The position numbers and the translations under genes were made by a program. A stretch of 64,000 nt of DNA, from the NCBI GenBank assembly GCA_964411985.1, contig CAYPNF010000038.1, positions 21,597 through 85,596 on the forward strand. The letters run 5' to 3'. Every line of letters begins with the position of its first letter. The stretch's first letter is position 1. Origin of the DNA: CAYPNF01 sp964411985 (GTDB lineage Bacteria > Verrucomicrobiota > Verrucomicrobiia > Limisphaerales > J093). Of this stretch, positions 9,213-17,163 are shown one piece after another. The notes under the pieces were generated by a model that did no database searches, was not told the DNA's origin, and saw nothing but the letters and a program-made list of their open reading frames with translations.

Positions 9213-9614
9213 TCAGAAAGCGCGATCGAGATCGGAGTAGCTCTTCTTGGTTCGCCAGTAAGAACCGGCGTCGGCATTTTTCTTCAAGCCTAGGGGGTCG
9301 ACTCCCAGGCAGCGGAGCAGGATCCCAAGAGGAACGACCATGAGGGTGAAGAGGATCCCCAGCGTGAGTCTCCCCATGACTCTCCCCAGGAAGTAGCTTG
9401 CCGTCATCCCAACGCGGTAGGGGCGTCGGAATAGCGTTGGCCACCAGAAAGCCGCCACAGCCATCAAGGCCATCACCACGGCCACTCCTTTCCACGTCTC
9501 CCAGGAGACCACCTCACGCCAGGCCAGGATCAGCGCGATGAAACCCAGCACACCGCAGGTGCTCCAGGCGAACTTGCGCCATTCCCTCGGATCTTCCTTG
9601 AGGCGGAGTTTCAT
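9213..9614 (-). CDS. SxtJ-like small membrane protein
   Basis: A 133-residue integral membrane protein with three to four hydrophobic segments (about residues 17-32, 42-60, 83-105). It follows a carbamoyltransferase gene on the same strand with a 14-base gap. This order, carbamoyltransferase with a SxtJ-family membrane protein and a DUF5989 protein, recurs in many bacteria. SxtJ is named from the saxitoxin cluster, where its biochemical role is not established. The assignment rests on size, topology, the GITxxG-like TASYFLGRVMGRL segment and context. It could be a membrane partner that localises the carbamoyltransferase. Confidence 0.72.
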   Translation of the reverse strand: MKLRLKEDPREWRKFAWSTCGVLGFIALILAWREVVSWETWKGVAVVMALMAVAAFWWPTLFRRPYRVGMTASYFLGRVMGRLTLGILFTLMVVPLGILLRCLGVDPLGLKKNADAGSYWRTKKSYSDLDRAF

Positions 9615-9628
9615 AGAATGGCTGCGGA

Positions 9629-11464
9629 CTAATCGGGTTGCAGTTCCACGGGGGTTACGACTTTGCCTTGGGGTTGCTTCGCTCGCTCCAGGAGATAGTG
9701 GCCCAGGACGAGGTAATCCATTTCGGTTCGAAGAAAGCAGCGATAGGCGTCTTCCGGGGAACAGACTATGGGCTCGCCCCTCACATTGAAGGACGTATTG
9801 ACCAGAACACCGGAGCCGGTCACCTCTTCAAACCGTTCCAGCAGCCGATAGAGCAGAGGGTTTTGGTCTCGTGATACGGTCTGCACCCTGGCCGAGTAGT
9901 CAACGTGGGTCACCGCGGGTATCGTCGATCTTCTTTCCTTGAGTAGGGTGAGTCCGGTCTTGCCGGCAGGGATCGGATGCCGAAGCTCAGGTCGCACGTT
10001 CGCCACCAGCAGCATGTACGGCGATTCAGTCTCCAGTTCAAAGTAGTCCGCAACTCTCTCCTCCCGCACGACTGGGGCGAAGGGGCGGAAGGACTCGCGG
10101 AACTTCACCTTCAGATTCATCATGGACTGCATCTTGGCGGAACGCGCGTCGCCCAGAATGGAGCGGTTTCCCAGGGCGCGAGGTCCGAATTCCATTCGGC
10201 CCTGGAACCAGCCCACGACTTTTTCCTCCGCAAGCAGGGTCACCACCCGATTCAGGAGAGTCTCCGAGTCCAGGTAAGTGAACACGGCCCCGTGCGTCTG
10301 CAAGCTGGTGGCGATTGCCTCGTCGGAATAGGAGGGTCCCAGCAAGGAGCCCTGCATGGCGTCTTTCCCAGGGAGTGGAGAGGCAGTTCTACGTCCAGCT
10401 GGCGATGAATGAAGATGCCAGGCGGCCAGAGCGGCTCCGAGGGCTCCACCTGCGTCGCCCGCCGCAGGTTGAATCCAGAGATGATCAAAGAGCTTCTCCC
10501 GTAGAATGCGCCCATTCGCAACGCAGTTCAGCGCCACTCCGCCCGCCATGCAGAGGGCGCGCAGTCCAGTGATTTCCTGGGTGTGGCGGGCCAAGCGAAG
10601 CATCACCTCCTCCGTGACCACCTGGATGGAGCGGGCTACGTCCATATGGCGCTGGTCGATCGGGCTTTCCGGTGTGCGCGGGGGACCCTCGAAGAGCCGA
10701 TGGAACCTCTCGTTGGTCATCGTAGTGCCGCGCAGGAAATTGAAGTAGTCCAGGTTCAGCCAGAAGGAGCCATCCTCCTTCAGGTCGAGGAGTTCCTGGG
10801 TGATGCTGGCGGCATACCTGGGCTCGCCATAGGGTGCCAGGCCCATGAGCTTGTACTCCCCTGAGTTAATGCGAAACCCGCAGTACGCGGTGAAAGCCGA
10901 GTAAAGCAAACCCAAAGAATGAGGGAACCTCAGTTCCTTGAGGATCTCCAGCGCCTGCCCCCGGCCTTGACCGATGGTGGTGGTGGCCCACTCTCCCGCC
11001 CCGTCGACGGTGAGAATGGCAGCCTCAGCAAAGGGGGAGGGATAGAATGCGCTTGCGGCGTGCGATTGGTGGTGTTCGGTGAAAAGGATCGGGCAGTCCT
11101 CGGACAAGCCCGGAAGTTCCTCTCGCAGCGTGGAACGGAGATTCAGTTTCTCGCCCAGCCAGTTGACCATGACCTCCGGAAAGGTCCTGATTCCTCCGGG
11201 AGCCACGGCGAGGTAGCTTTCCAGGATGCGTGCGAACTTGGTGATCGGTTTGTCATAGAACACCACTGCGTCCAGTTCCTTGGGCTCCAGTCGAGCTTCA
11301 CGGAGGCAATAGGCAGTGGCGGCAACCGGAAAACGATCGTCATTCTTACGTCGGCTGAACCTCTCTTCCTGGGCGGCGGCGACGAGCTGCCCATCCCGCA
11401 AAAGGGCGGCGGCGGAATCGTGGTAATAGGCGGAGAGGCCCAGAATGTGGCGGAGCGGGGGCAC
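9629..11464 (-). CDS. Carbamoyltransferase (NodU/CmcH/TobZ family)
   Basis: 611 residues, the usual family length. The N-terminal Kae1-like domain has LGLSAYYHDSAAALL, the EERFSRRKND signature, the metal-binding HHQSHAASAFYPSPF and the VDGAGEWATT region. The C-terminal carbamoyl-phosphate-binding domain has EFGPRALGNRSIL, FRPFAPVV and VNTSFNVRGEPIV. Such enzymes transfer a carbamoyl group from carbamoyl phosphate via an adenylate onto hydroxyl groups of sugars or natural products; the acceptor is unknown here. Start is GTG four bases after the DUF5989 stop, so the genes are probably coupled. No polyketide or aminoglycoside genes are adjacent, so a surface glycan acceptor is more likely than an antibiotic. 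Confidence 0.93.
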   Translation of the reverse strand: MPPLRHILGLSAYYHDSAAALLRDGQLVAAAQEERFSRRKNDDRFPVAATAYCLREARLEPKELDAVVFYDKPITKFARILESYLAVAPGGIRTFPEVMVNWLGEKLNLRSTLREELPGLSEDCPILFTEHHQSHAASAFYPSPFAEAAILTVDGAGEWATTTIGQGRGQALEILKELRFPHSLGLLYSAFTAYCGFRINSGEYKLMGLAPYGEPRYAASITQELLDLKEDGSFWLNLDYFNFLRGTTMTNERFHRLFEGPPRTPESPIDQRHMDVARSIQVVTEEVMLRLARHTQEITGLRALCMAGGVALNCVANGRILREKLFDHLWIQPAAGDAGGALGAALAAWHLHSSPAGRRTASPLPGKDAMQGSLLGPSYSDEAIATSLQTHGAVFTYLDSETLLNRVVTLLAEEKVVGWFQGRMEFGPRALGNRSILGDARSAKMQSMMNLKVKFRESFRPFAPVVREERVADYFELETESPYMLLVANVRPELRHPIPAGKTGLTLLKERRSTIPAVTHVDYSARVQTVSRDQNPLLYRLLERFEEVTGSGVLVNTSFNVRGEPIVCSPEDAYRCFLRTEMDYLVLGHYLLERAKQPQGKVVTPVELQPD

Positions 11465-11467
11465 GGC

Positions 11468-11620
11468 TCACATGAAAGGATAGAGGGCCCAGGCAATGCC
11501 GGAACTGGATCCGAAGACGAGGAATGCGCCCAAGGCAAGCAAGACCACCACCAGGGGCAGCAGCCACCATTTCTTCTCCTGCTTCAGGAAAAGCAGGAAC
11601 TCTCGCGCCAAACGCCACAT
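11468..11620 (-). CDS. DUF5989 small membrane protein (50 residues)
   Basis: A short gene read directly from the minus strand, starting MWRLAREFLLFLKQEKKWWL and ending GIAWALYPFM. It has a basic amphipathic N-terminus followed by one transmembrane helix (LPLVVVLLALGAFLVFGS). The sequence matches the DUF5989 pattern (EFxxFLxxxKKWWLxP, then FVF, then PFIY-like ending). It lies immediately upstream of the carbamoyltransferase and completes the DUF5989-carbamoyltransferase-SxtJ trio. It is too short for most length cut-offs. Function unknown. Confidence 0.82.
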   Translation of the reverse strand: MWRLAREFLLFLKQEKKWWLLPLVVVLLALGAFLVFGSSSGIAWALYPFM

Positions 11621-11920
11621 CGCACCCGTAGGTTAGCGGACAGCCCGGGTCAGGGACAACCAGAAAACCGATCTTACTGCCTGGAAATGAGCGGGGTATG
11701 GGGGTGTTTTCAGCGGCCGCTGGCATCCCGGTCGAGTCAGTTCCCCCCGGTCCGCAAAACCGGGTGGTCTAGCCTCGTTTTCACCCCAGAATTCTTTCAG
11801 TTTCCCGTTGTGTTCACAGGGCGGTTTTCCTACTATTTCCATGCGGGTTCGGAGCGTGTTTCCTCCTTCGTCCGAGATTTCGCAAGAACCCTGATTCCAA
11901 CAGGATTCGCAGCACTTATT
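11621..11920. other. Divergent intergenic region upstream of gyrB
   Basis: 300 bases between the DUF5989 start (minus) and gyrB (plus). The gyrB frame stays open through this stretch and further upstream to 10919, but that part has no gyrase-like sequence. It presumably holds promoters for both directions. A small hairpin (CCCGGT with ACCGGG) is present at 11746-11764. No convincing -35/-10 pair could be fixed by eye, and no RNA gene is seen. Confidence 0.5.
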
Positions 11921-14413
11921 ATGTCCACACTCCAGGATGACAGTGAGCGGTATGATGCCTCGAAGATTGACAAACTCGAGGGGCTTGAAGCAGTGCGGAA
12001 GCGGCCGGGGATGTATATTGGCGACCCGGACGAGCGTGGATTACACCATTGCGTCTTTGAGGTGCTGGACAACTCGATCGACGAGCACTTGGCCGGCCAC
12101 TGTCAGCGAATCGAGGTAACGATGCATGTGGATGGATCCTGCTCCATCCGGGACGACGGGCGTGGCATTCCTGTGGACATCCACCCCAAGTGGCAAATCC
12201 CTGCGGTGGAGTTGGTTTTGACCAATCTGCACGCGGGGGGCAAGTTTGGACAGGGGGCATACAAATACTCGGGCGGGTTGCACGGGGTTGGCGCTAAGTG
12301 CGTTAACGCCCTTTCGGACTGGTTCAAAGTCGAGGTTTCCCGCGACGGCAAAGTCTACTACATGGAGTTTGCCCGGGGGGTCACCGTCCGCAAACTGGAT
12401 GTGATTGGCAAATCGAAGCACACCGGCACGCTGATCACGTTCAAGCCAGACCCGACGATTTTCACGATCACCACGGAGTTCAAATTCGAGACTCTGGCGA
12501 TGCGTTTACGGGAGCTCGCCTTCTTGAACCCGGGAATTGAGATTTTTCTCACCGACGAGCGGGCTGAGACCAAGACCGAGAGGTTCTTCTACCGGGATGG
12601 CATTGAGGAATTCGTGCGCCAGTTGGGGAAGAGCAAACAGGTGATTCATGCAAAGCCTGTGGTTCTTTCGGGTAAGAAAATGATGAAGGTAGAGAACCGC
12701 GACGAGGACGTGTTCGTGGATTGTGTCTTACAGTACAACGACAGCTATACCGACCAGATCCTTTGTTTCGCCAACTCGATCTCGAATCCGGATGGCGGTA
12801 CCCACATGACGGGCTTCCGCAGCGCGCTTACCAGGGCCATTAACCAGTACGCCCGGGCCAACGAAATAATAAAGGAAAAGGATCCGTCGATCACCGGGGA
12901 TGACGTCCGGGAAGGATTAGTCTGCGTCCTCAGCGTCAAACTGCCCAACCCGCGGTTTGAGTCTCAGACCAAAGTGAAATTGGTGAACACGGAAATCGAT
13001 GGTGTGGTTTCCTCGCTTGTGTACGACGGCCTGATGACTTTCTTCGATGCGAACCCCGCGGTGGCACGGAAAGTCGTGGACAAGGGGCTGATGGCGGCGC
13101 GGGCTAGAGAGGCCGCCCGGAAAGCAAGGGAGACCGTCCGGAAAACGGCTCTGGCGGGCGGAGGGTTGCCCGGGAAACTGGCCGATTGTTCCGATCGCAA
13201 TCCTGTCAACAGTGAGTTGTTCATTGTCGAGGGCGATTCTGCAGGCGGTTCGGCGAAGCAGGGTCGCGATCGTAAGTTTCAGGCCATTCTGCCGATACGA
13301 GGCAAGCTGATCAACGTGGAGAAGGCCCGTCTGGACAAGGTTCTGCAGAACACGGAAATCCGCACGATGATCACCGCGGTGGGGACAGGAATTGGGGAGG
13401 GGGAGGGGGAGGGATCGTTCAACCTGGAGAAGCTCCGTTATCACAAGATCATCATCATGACCGATGCGGACGTGGACGGCTCTCACATCCGGACCCTCTT
13501 GCTGACCTTTTTCTACCGCCAGATGCCTGAGTTGATCAAACGTGGCTTCATCTATATCGCCCAACCTCCGCTCTACCAGATCGCGCGGCGCAAGCGCATC
13601 GAATACGTGGATGATGACGCGCAGCTGAACCGGATTTTGATTCAGCTTGGCACGGAGGATGTCAGGCTGAAGAGCGTCGCGGATGGCCGGGAACTGACCG
13701 ACAAGCAGCTGGCGGAAATCCTGGAATTACTTGAATCACTGGACAAGTACGCCAGGGCGCTGCGCCGGCATGGTGGTGATTTTGCCGAGTTCGTGGAACG
13801 TCGTGATCCTGCGACTCAGGAGTTGCCCCGCCACCTGGTGAAAGTTCGCGATGGCAACGATGAGTCGGTGCATTACTTTCATGGCGAGGCTGAACTGCGG
13901 CGGTTTGGCGAGGAGAACGCTGACTTGCGCCTTTTTGGCGGCGATGAGGCGGAGCTGGTGGTGGACAAGAAGAACGGTCCGTCCCGCCGGGCCTCCCACG
14001 TGGAACTGCACGAGAGCAAAGCGATCGCAGAGCTGCTTGGGAAACTGGGGCACAAAGGCCTGAACGTGGAGCACTATTCGGCCCAGGACAAGCCCTTGTT
14101 CGAGCTTACGGAAGGGGAGGGTGAGCGGGCGGTGGTCAAGCCGCTCTTTTCGATCCAGGAAATCCTGGGAAGCATTAAAGAAGTGGGAAGGCGCGGTCTG
14201 CAGATCAAACGATTCAAGGGCCTCGGGGAAATGAACCCCAAGGAACTTTTCGAAACCACGATGGTTCCGGCTAAGCGCAAGCTGCTGCGCATCGAGCTCA
14301 CCGATGCGGTTGAGGCGGAGGAGATGTTCACCCGGCTCATGGGAGAAGAGGTGGAGCCGCGCCGCCAGTTCATCGAGGACAACGCGCTGAACGTACGCAA
14401 TCTTGATATTTAA
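11921..14413 (+). CDS. gyrB: DNA gyrase subunit B
   Basis: 830 residues. GyrB supplies the ATPase and TOPRIM parts of the A2B2 enzyme that introduces negative supercoils. The start MSTLQDDSERYDASKI was chosen because the conserved protein begins there. Seen: the GHKL ATPase with EAVRKRPGMYIGD, DNSIDEH and GRGIPVDIH; the transducer domain; the TOPRIM motif EGDSAGGSAKQGRDR with PIRGKLINVEKA and the MTDADVDGSHI triad. A long insertion of about 170 residues follows the TOPRIM core (about 565-740), as in E. coli GyrB, before QIKRFKGLGEMNP. gyrA starts 5 bases after the stop. Confidence 0.97.
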   Translation: MSTLQDDSERYDASKIDKLEGLEAVRKRPGMYIGDPDERGLHHCVFEVLDNSIDEHLAGHCQRIEVTMHVDGSCSIRDDGRGIPVDIHPKWQIPAVELVLTNLHAGGKFGQGAYKYSGGLHGVGAKCVNALSDWFKVEVSRDGKVYYMEFARGVTVRKLDVIGKSKHTGTLITFKPDPTIFTITTEFKFETLAMRLRELAFLNPGIEIFLTDERAETKTERFFYRDGIEEFVRQLGKSKQVIHAKPVVLSGKKMMKVENRDEDVFVDCVLQYNDSYTDQILCFANSISNPDGGTHMTGFRSALTRAINQYARANEIIKEKDPSITGDDVREGLVCVLSVKLPNPRFESQTKVKLVNTEIDGVVSSLVYDGLMTFFDANPAVARKVVDKGLMAARAREAARKARETVRKTALAGGGLPGKLADCSDRNPVNSELFIVEGDSAGGSAKQGRDRKFQAILPIRGKLINVEKARLDKVLQNTEIRTMITAVGTGIGEGEGEGSFNLEKLRYHKIIIMTDADVDGSHIRTLLLTFFYRQMPELIKRGFIYIAQPPLYQIARRKRIEYVDDDAQLNRILIQLGTEDVRLKSVADGRELTDKQLAEILELLESLDKYARALRRHGGDFAEFVERRDPATQELPRHLVKVRDGNDESVHYFHGEAELRRFGEENADLRLFGGDEAELVVDKKNGPSRRASHVELHESKAIAELLGKLGHKGLNVEHYSAQDKPLFELTEGEGERAVVKPLFSIQEILGSIKEVGRRGLQIKRFKGLGEMNPKELFETTMVPAKRKLLRIELTDAVEAEEMFTRLMGEEVEPRRQFIEDNALNVRNLDI

Positions 14414-14418
14414 TCTAT

Positions 14419-17097
14419 ATGGCAGAGCCGAGTGATTCCAACCAGCCACCGCCTCCGGGTGTTTCCCTGTTTGCGCAGAACGAGAAGGTCGCACGAGTGA
14501 ACGTGGCGGACGAGATCAAGAATTCTTTTCTTGATTACTCGATGTCCGTCATCATCTCTCGCGCGCTTCCTGATGTGCGGGACGGATTGAAGCCCTCGCA
14601 GCGGCGGTTGCTCTTCGCGATGTTCCATGACCTGAGCTTGATGCCCAACCGGAAGCATCTGAAATGCGCGCGCATCGTCGGGGAAACCATGGGTAAATAC
14701 CACCCGCATGGTGACCAGGCGATCTACCCTACCTTGGTGCACATGGCCCAGCCATGGGCCATGCGGGAAACTCTGGTCAACGGCCAGGGCAATTTCGGGT
14801 CCGTGGAGGACGATCCGCCAGCGGCGATGCGGTACACGGAGGCAAGGCTGACGCATTTGGGCGCGGCGTTGATGGATGACATGGACAAAGCCACCGTGGA
14901 CTTCGTGACCACCTACGATGAGGAGCACATGGAACCGGTGGTCTTGCCGGCGGCCTTTCCCAATTTGCTGGTGAACGGGGGAACGGGTATTGCGGTGGGT
15001 ATGGCCACGAATATGGCCCCCCACAACCTGGGTGAAGTGGTGGACGGCATCTGTGCGCAAATCGACCATCCGGAGATTACGATTCCGGAGTTGATGAAGC
15101 ATATCAAGGGGCCGGATTTCCCGACGGGTTGCATGGTGTGTGGTCTGGATGGCATTCGACAGTACTTCTCCACCGGCCGGGGCACGGTGAAGGTCCGCGG
15201 CCGGGTCGGAATCGAGGAGCTCAAGGGAGGGCGTGAGCAGATTGTCATTACCGAGATCCCCTACAACGTGAACCGCGCGCAGTTGGTTTCGCGGATCGCT
15301 GAGTTGGTGAATGAGGGGGAGATCAAGGAATTCAAGGACATCTCCGCCGTCCGCGACGAATCGGACGAGAACACCAGGGTGGTCATCGAGCTTAAGCGTG
15401 ATGCGCTAGCCAAGGTGGTGATCAATAATCTCTACAAACACACCGTTCTCGAGACCACCTTCGCAGTCCACTCGCTCGCCATCGATCACGGTCGGCCCAA
15501 GACGCTCAATCTCAAGGAACTGATCTCCTGCTACATCGAACATCGGCGCGAGGTGATCTTGCGAAGGACCCGGCATGAACTCAAGAAGGCGGAGGAACGG
15601 GCTGAGATTCTTGAGGGTTACCTTATCGGGCTGGCGAACCTGGATGAGTTCATTCGCATTATCCGCTCATCGGTCAACCGTGAGGAAGCGAGAGTCAAAT
15701 TGCTGGCCTTCGAGTTTTCGCGGGCGCAGGTGGAACAATTTGGGATTTTGATTCGCAGCGAAGCCCGGCTCGTGAACGGGCGCTATGCCTTTAGCGAAGC
15801 GCAGACCGATGCCATCCTGGATCTGCGGCTTTACCAGTTAACCGGACTCGAACGCGACAAGATCAAGGGCGAGTACGAGCAGCTGCTAAGTCGGATCAAG
15901 GACCTGATGGACATTCTTGCGCGAGAAGACCGTGTCCTGGAGATTATCAAAGCCGAGTTGCGGGCCGTTCGAGAAAAGCATACGACCGCGCGTATGACTG
16001 AGTTGGTGCCGGATGAGGGTGAGATCGCCATCGAAGATCTGATCGCCAACGAGGGCGTGATCATCACAATGACCCACAATGGGCTGATCAAACGGACCAA
16101 TGTCAGTTCCTACCGCGCTCAACGCCGCGGCGGCAAGGGGGTCATCGGCATGGCCACCCGTGAGGCGACCGGGGCTGAGGGGGAGAGTCTTGATTTCATC
16201 GAACGCCTCTTCACCGCGAGTACTCACGATTACCTGATGTTCTTTACGAACAGCGGACGTGTCTATGTGGAACGGGTGTTGGAAATACCGGACATGGGGC
16301 GCGCTGCCAAAGGAAGGAGCATTGCCAATCTCCTGGAACTTCAGGCAGGCGAGAAAGTCGCCGCGCTCATCCGTATCGAATCCAAGACCGGTCCAGACAG
16401 GCAGGATATCACTTGGGAACAGCCCGGTTTTGTGTTCTTCGCCACCCGCGCGGGAACGGTGAAAAAGACGGCACTTTCCGACTTCGGTAACGTGCGCAAG
16501 GGGGGCATTATTGCCATTGGAATCGACGAGGGGGACTTGCTCATTGATGTCAAACTCACCTCCGGCTTGAACGAGGTGGTGCTGATCACACACGGCGGCA
16601 TGAGCATTCGCTTCTCTGAAGAAGACGTTCGTTCTATGGGACGCCCGGCTACCGGCGTTCGCGGGATCGAGTTGGATCCGGGTGACCGGGTCGTGGCGTT
16701 GGCGGTAGTGCAGCAAGAGGCCACCTTGTTGGTGGCTGGCGACAACGGCATGGGTAAGCGTACGGACTTCGGCGAGTACCGTCTCCAGACCCGCGGAGGC
16801 AAGGGCGTTATCACCATGAGAACCACCGAACGAACCGGTGGCGTCGTAGGTGCGCTTACGGTGGCAGCCACTGATGAGATGATGCTCATCACGACCGCGG
16901 GCCAAATGGTGAGAATCGCTGTGAGTGGCATCCGTGAGACCGGCCGCGTGGCTCAAGGGGTCAAACTGGTCGATCTGGAACCGGAGGACAAGTTGCAGGC
17001 CATCGCGCCGGTCATTAGTGAAGAGACCGGTGACGAGGAGCCAGGAGCAGAGCCACCTTTTCCTTCATCGGCACCCCAGCCTGAAGGCCAGAGCTGA
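14419..17097 (+). CDS. gyrA: DNA gyrase subunit A
   Basis: 892 residues. GyrA cleaves and rejoins DNA and wraps it with its C-terminal domain. The catalytic tyrosine is Y139 in AAMRYTEARL. The C-terminal beta-pinwheel contains a GyrA-box (QRRGGKG), which supports gyrase rather than topoisomerase IV. The region matching the E. coli quinolone-resistance-determining region reads HPHGDQAIYPTLVHMAQ, with Gln100 at the position of Ser83 and Pro104 at that of Asp87. The C-terminus ends in an acidic, Pro/Glu-rich tail. Forms an operon with gyrB. Confidence 0.97.
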   Translation: MAEPSDSNQPPPPGVSLFAQNEKVARVNVADEIKNSFLDYSMSVIISRALPDVRDGLKPSQRRLLFAMFHDLSLMPNRKHLKCARIVGETMGKYHPHGDQAIYPTLVHMAQPWAMRETLVNGQGNFGSVEDDPPAAMRYTEARLTHLGAALMDDMDKATVDFVTTYDEEHMEPVVLPAAFPNLLVNGGTGIAVGMATNMAPHNLGEVVDGICAQIDHPEITIPELMKHIKGPDFPTGCMVCGLDGIRQYFSTGRGTVKVRGRVGIEELKGGREQIVITEIPYNVNRAQLVSRIAELVNEGEIKEFKDISAVRDESDENTRVVIELKRDALAKVVINNLYKHTVLETTFAVHSLAIDHGRPKTLNLKELISCYIEHRREVILRRTRHELKKAEERAEILEGYLIGLANLDEFIRIIRSSVNREEARVKLLAFEFSRAQVEQFGILIRSEARLVNGRYAFSEAQTDAILDLRLYQLTGLERDKIKGEYEQLLSRIKDLMDILAREDRVLEIIKAELRAVREKHTTARMTELVPDEGEIAIEDLIANEGVIITMTHNGLIKRTNVSSYRAQRRGGKGVIGMATREATGAEGESLDFIERLFTASTHDYLMFFTNSGRVYVERVLEIPDMGRAAKGRSIANLLELQAGEKVAALIRIESKTGPDRQDITWEQPGFVFFATRAGTVKKTALSDFGNVRKGGIIAIGIDEGDLLIDVKLTSGLNEVVLITHGGMSIRFSEEDVRSMGRPATGVRGIELDPGDRVVALAVVQQEATLLVAGDNGMGKRTDFGEYRLQTRGGKGVITMRTTERTGGVVGALTVAATDEMMLITTAGQMVRIAVSGIRETGRVAQGVKLVDLEPEDKLQAIAPVISEETGDEEPGAEPPFPSSAPQPEGQS

Positions 17098-17108
17098 ACC
17101 CAAAGGAG

Positions 17109-17132
17109 GCCGCCTTCTGAATCAAAGGCGGC
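17109..17132. terminator. Hairpin between convergent gyrA and metG
   Basis: An 8-bp perfect stem (GCCGCCTT with AAGGCGGC) with an 8-base loop, in the 66-base gap between convergent genes. There is no T-tract on either side, so if it terminates transcription it is not a classical intrinsic terminator. Confidence 0.4.
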
Positions 17133-17163
17133 GCCTGCAAGAACTCCAGGGTTGACAGAGACG

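Noticed and set aside
9629..11464. Several reading frames antisense or out of frame to the carbamoyltransferase
   Set aside because: They overlap a well-supported gene completely and show no recognisable motif; they result from GC-rich codon bias.
10919..11920. Long in-frame extension upstream of gyrB (334 codons)
   Set aside because: It runs antisense across the carbamoyltransferase and contains no gyrase-like residues; gyrB starts at MSTLQDD.
15886..16956. A 356-codon frame antisense to gyrA
   Set aside because: Conserved gyrA lies on the other strand; the antisense frame has no family features.
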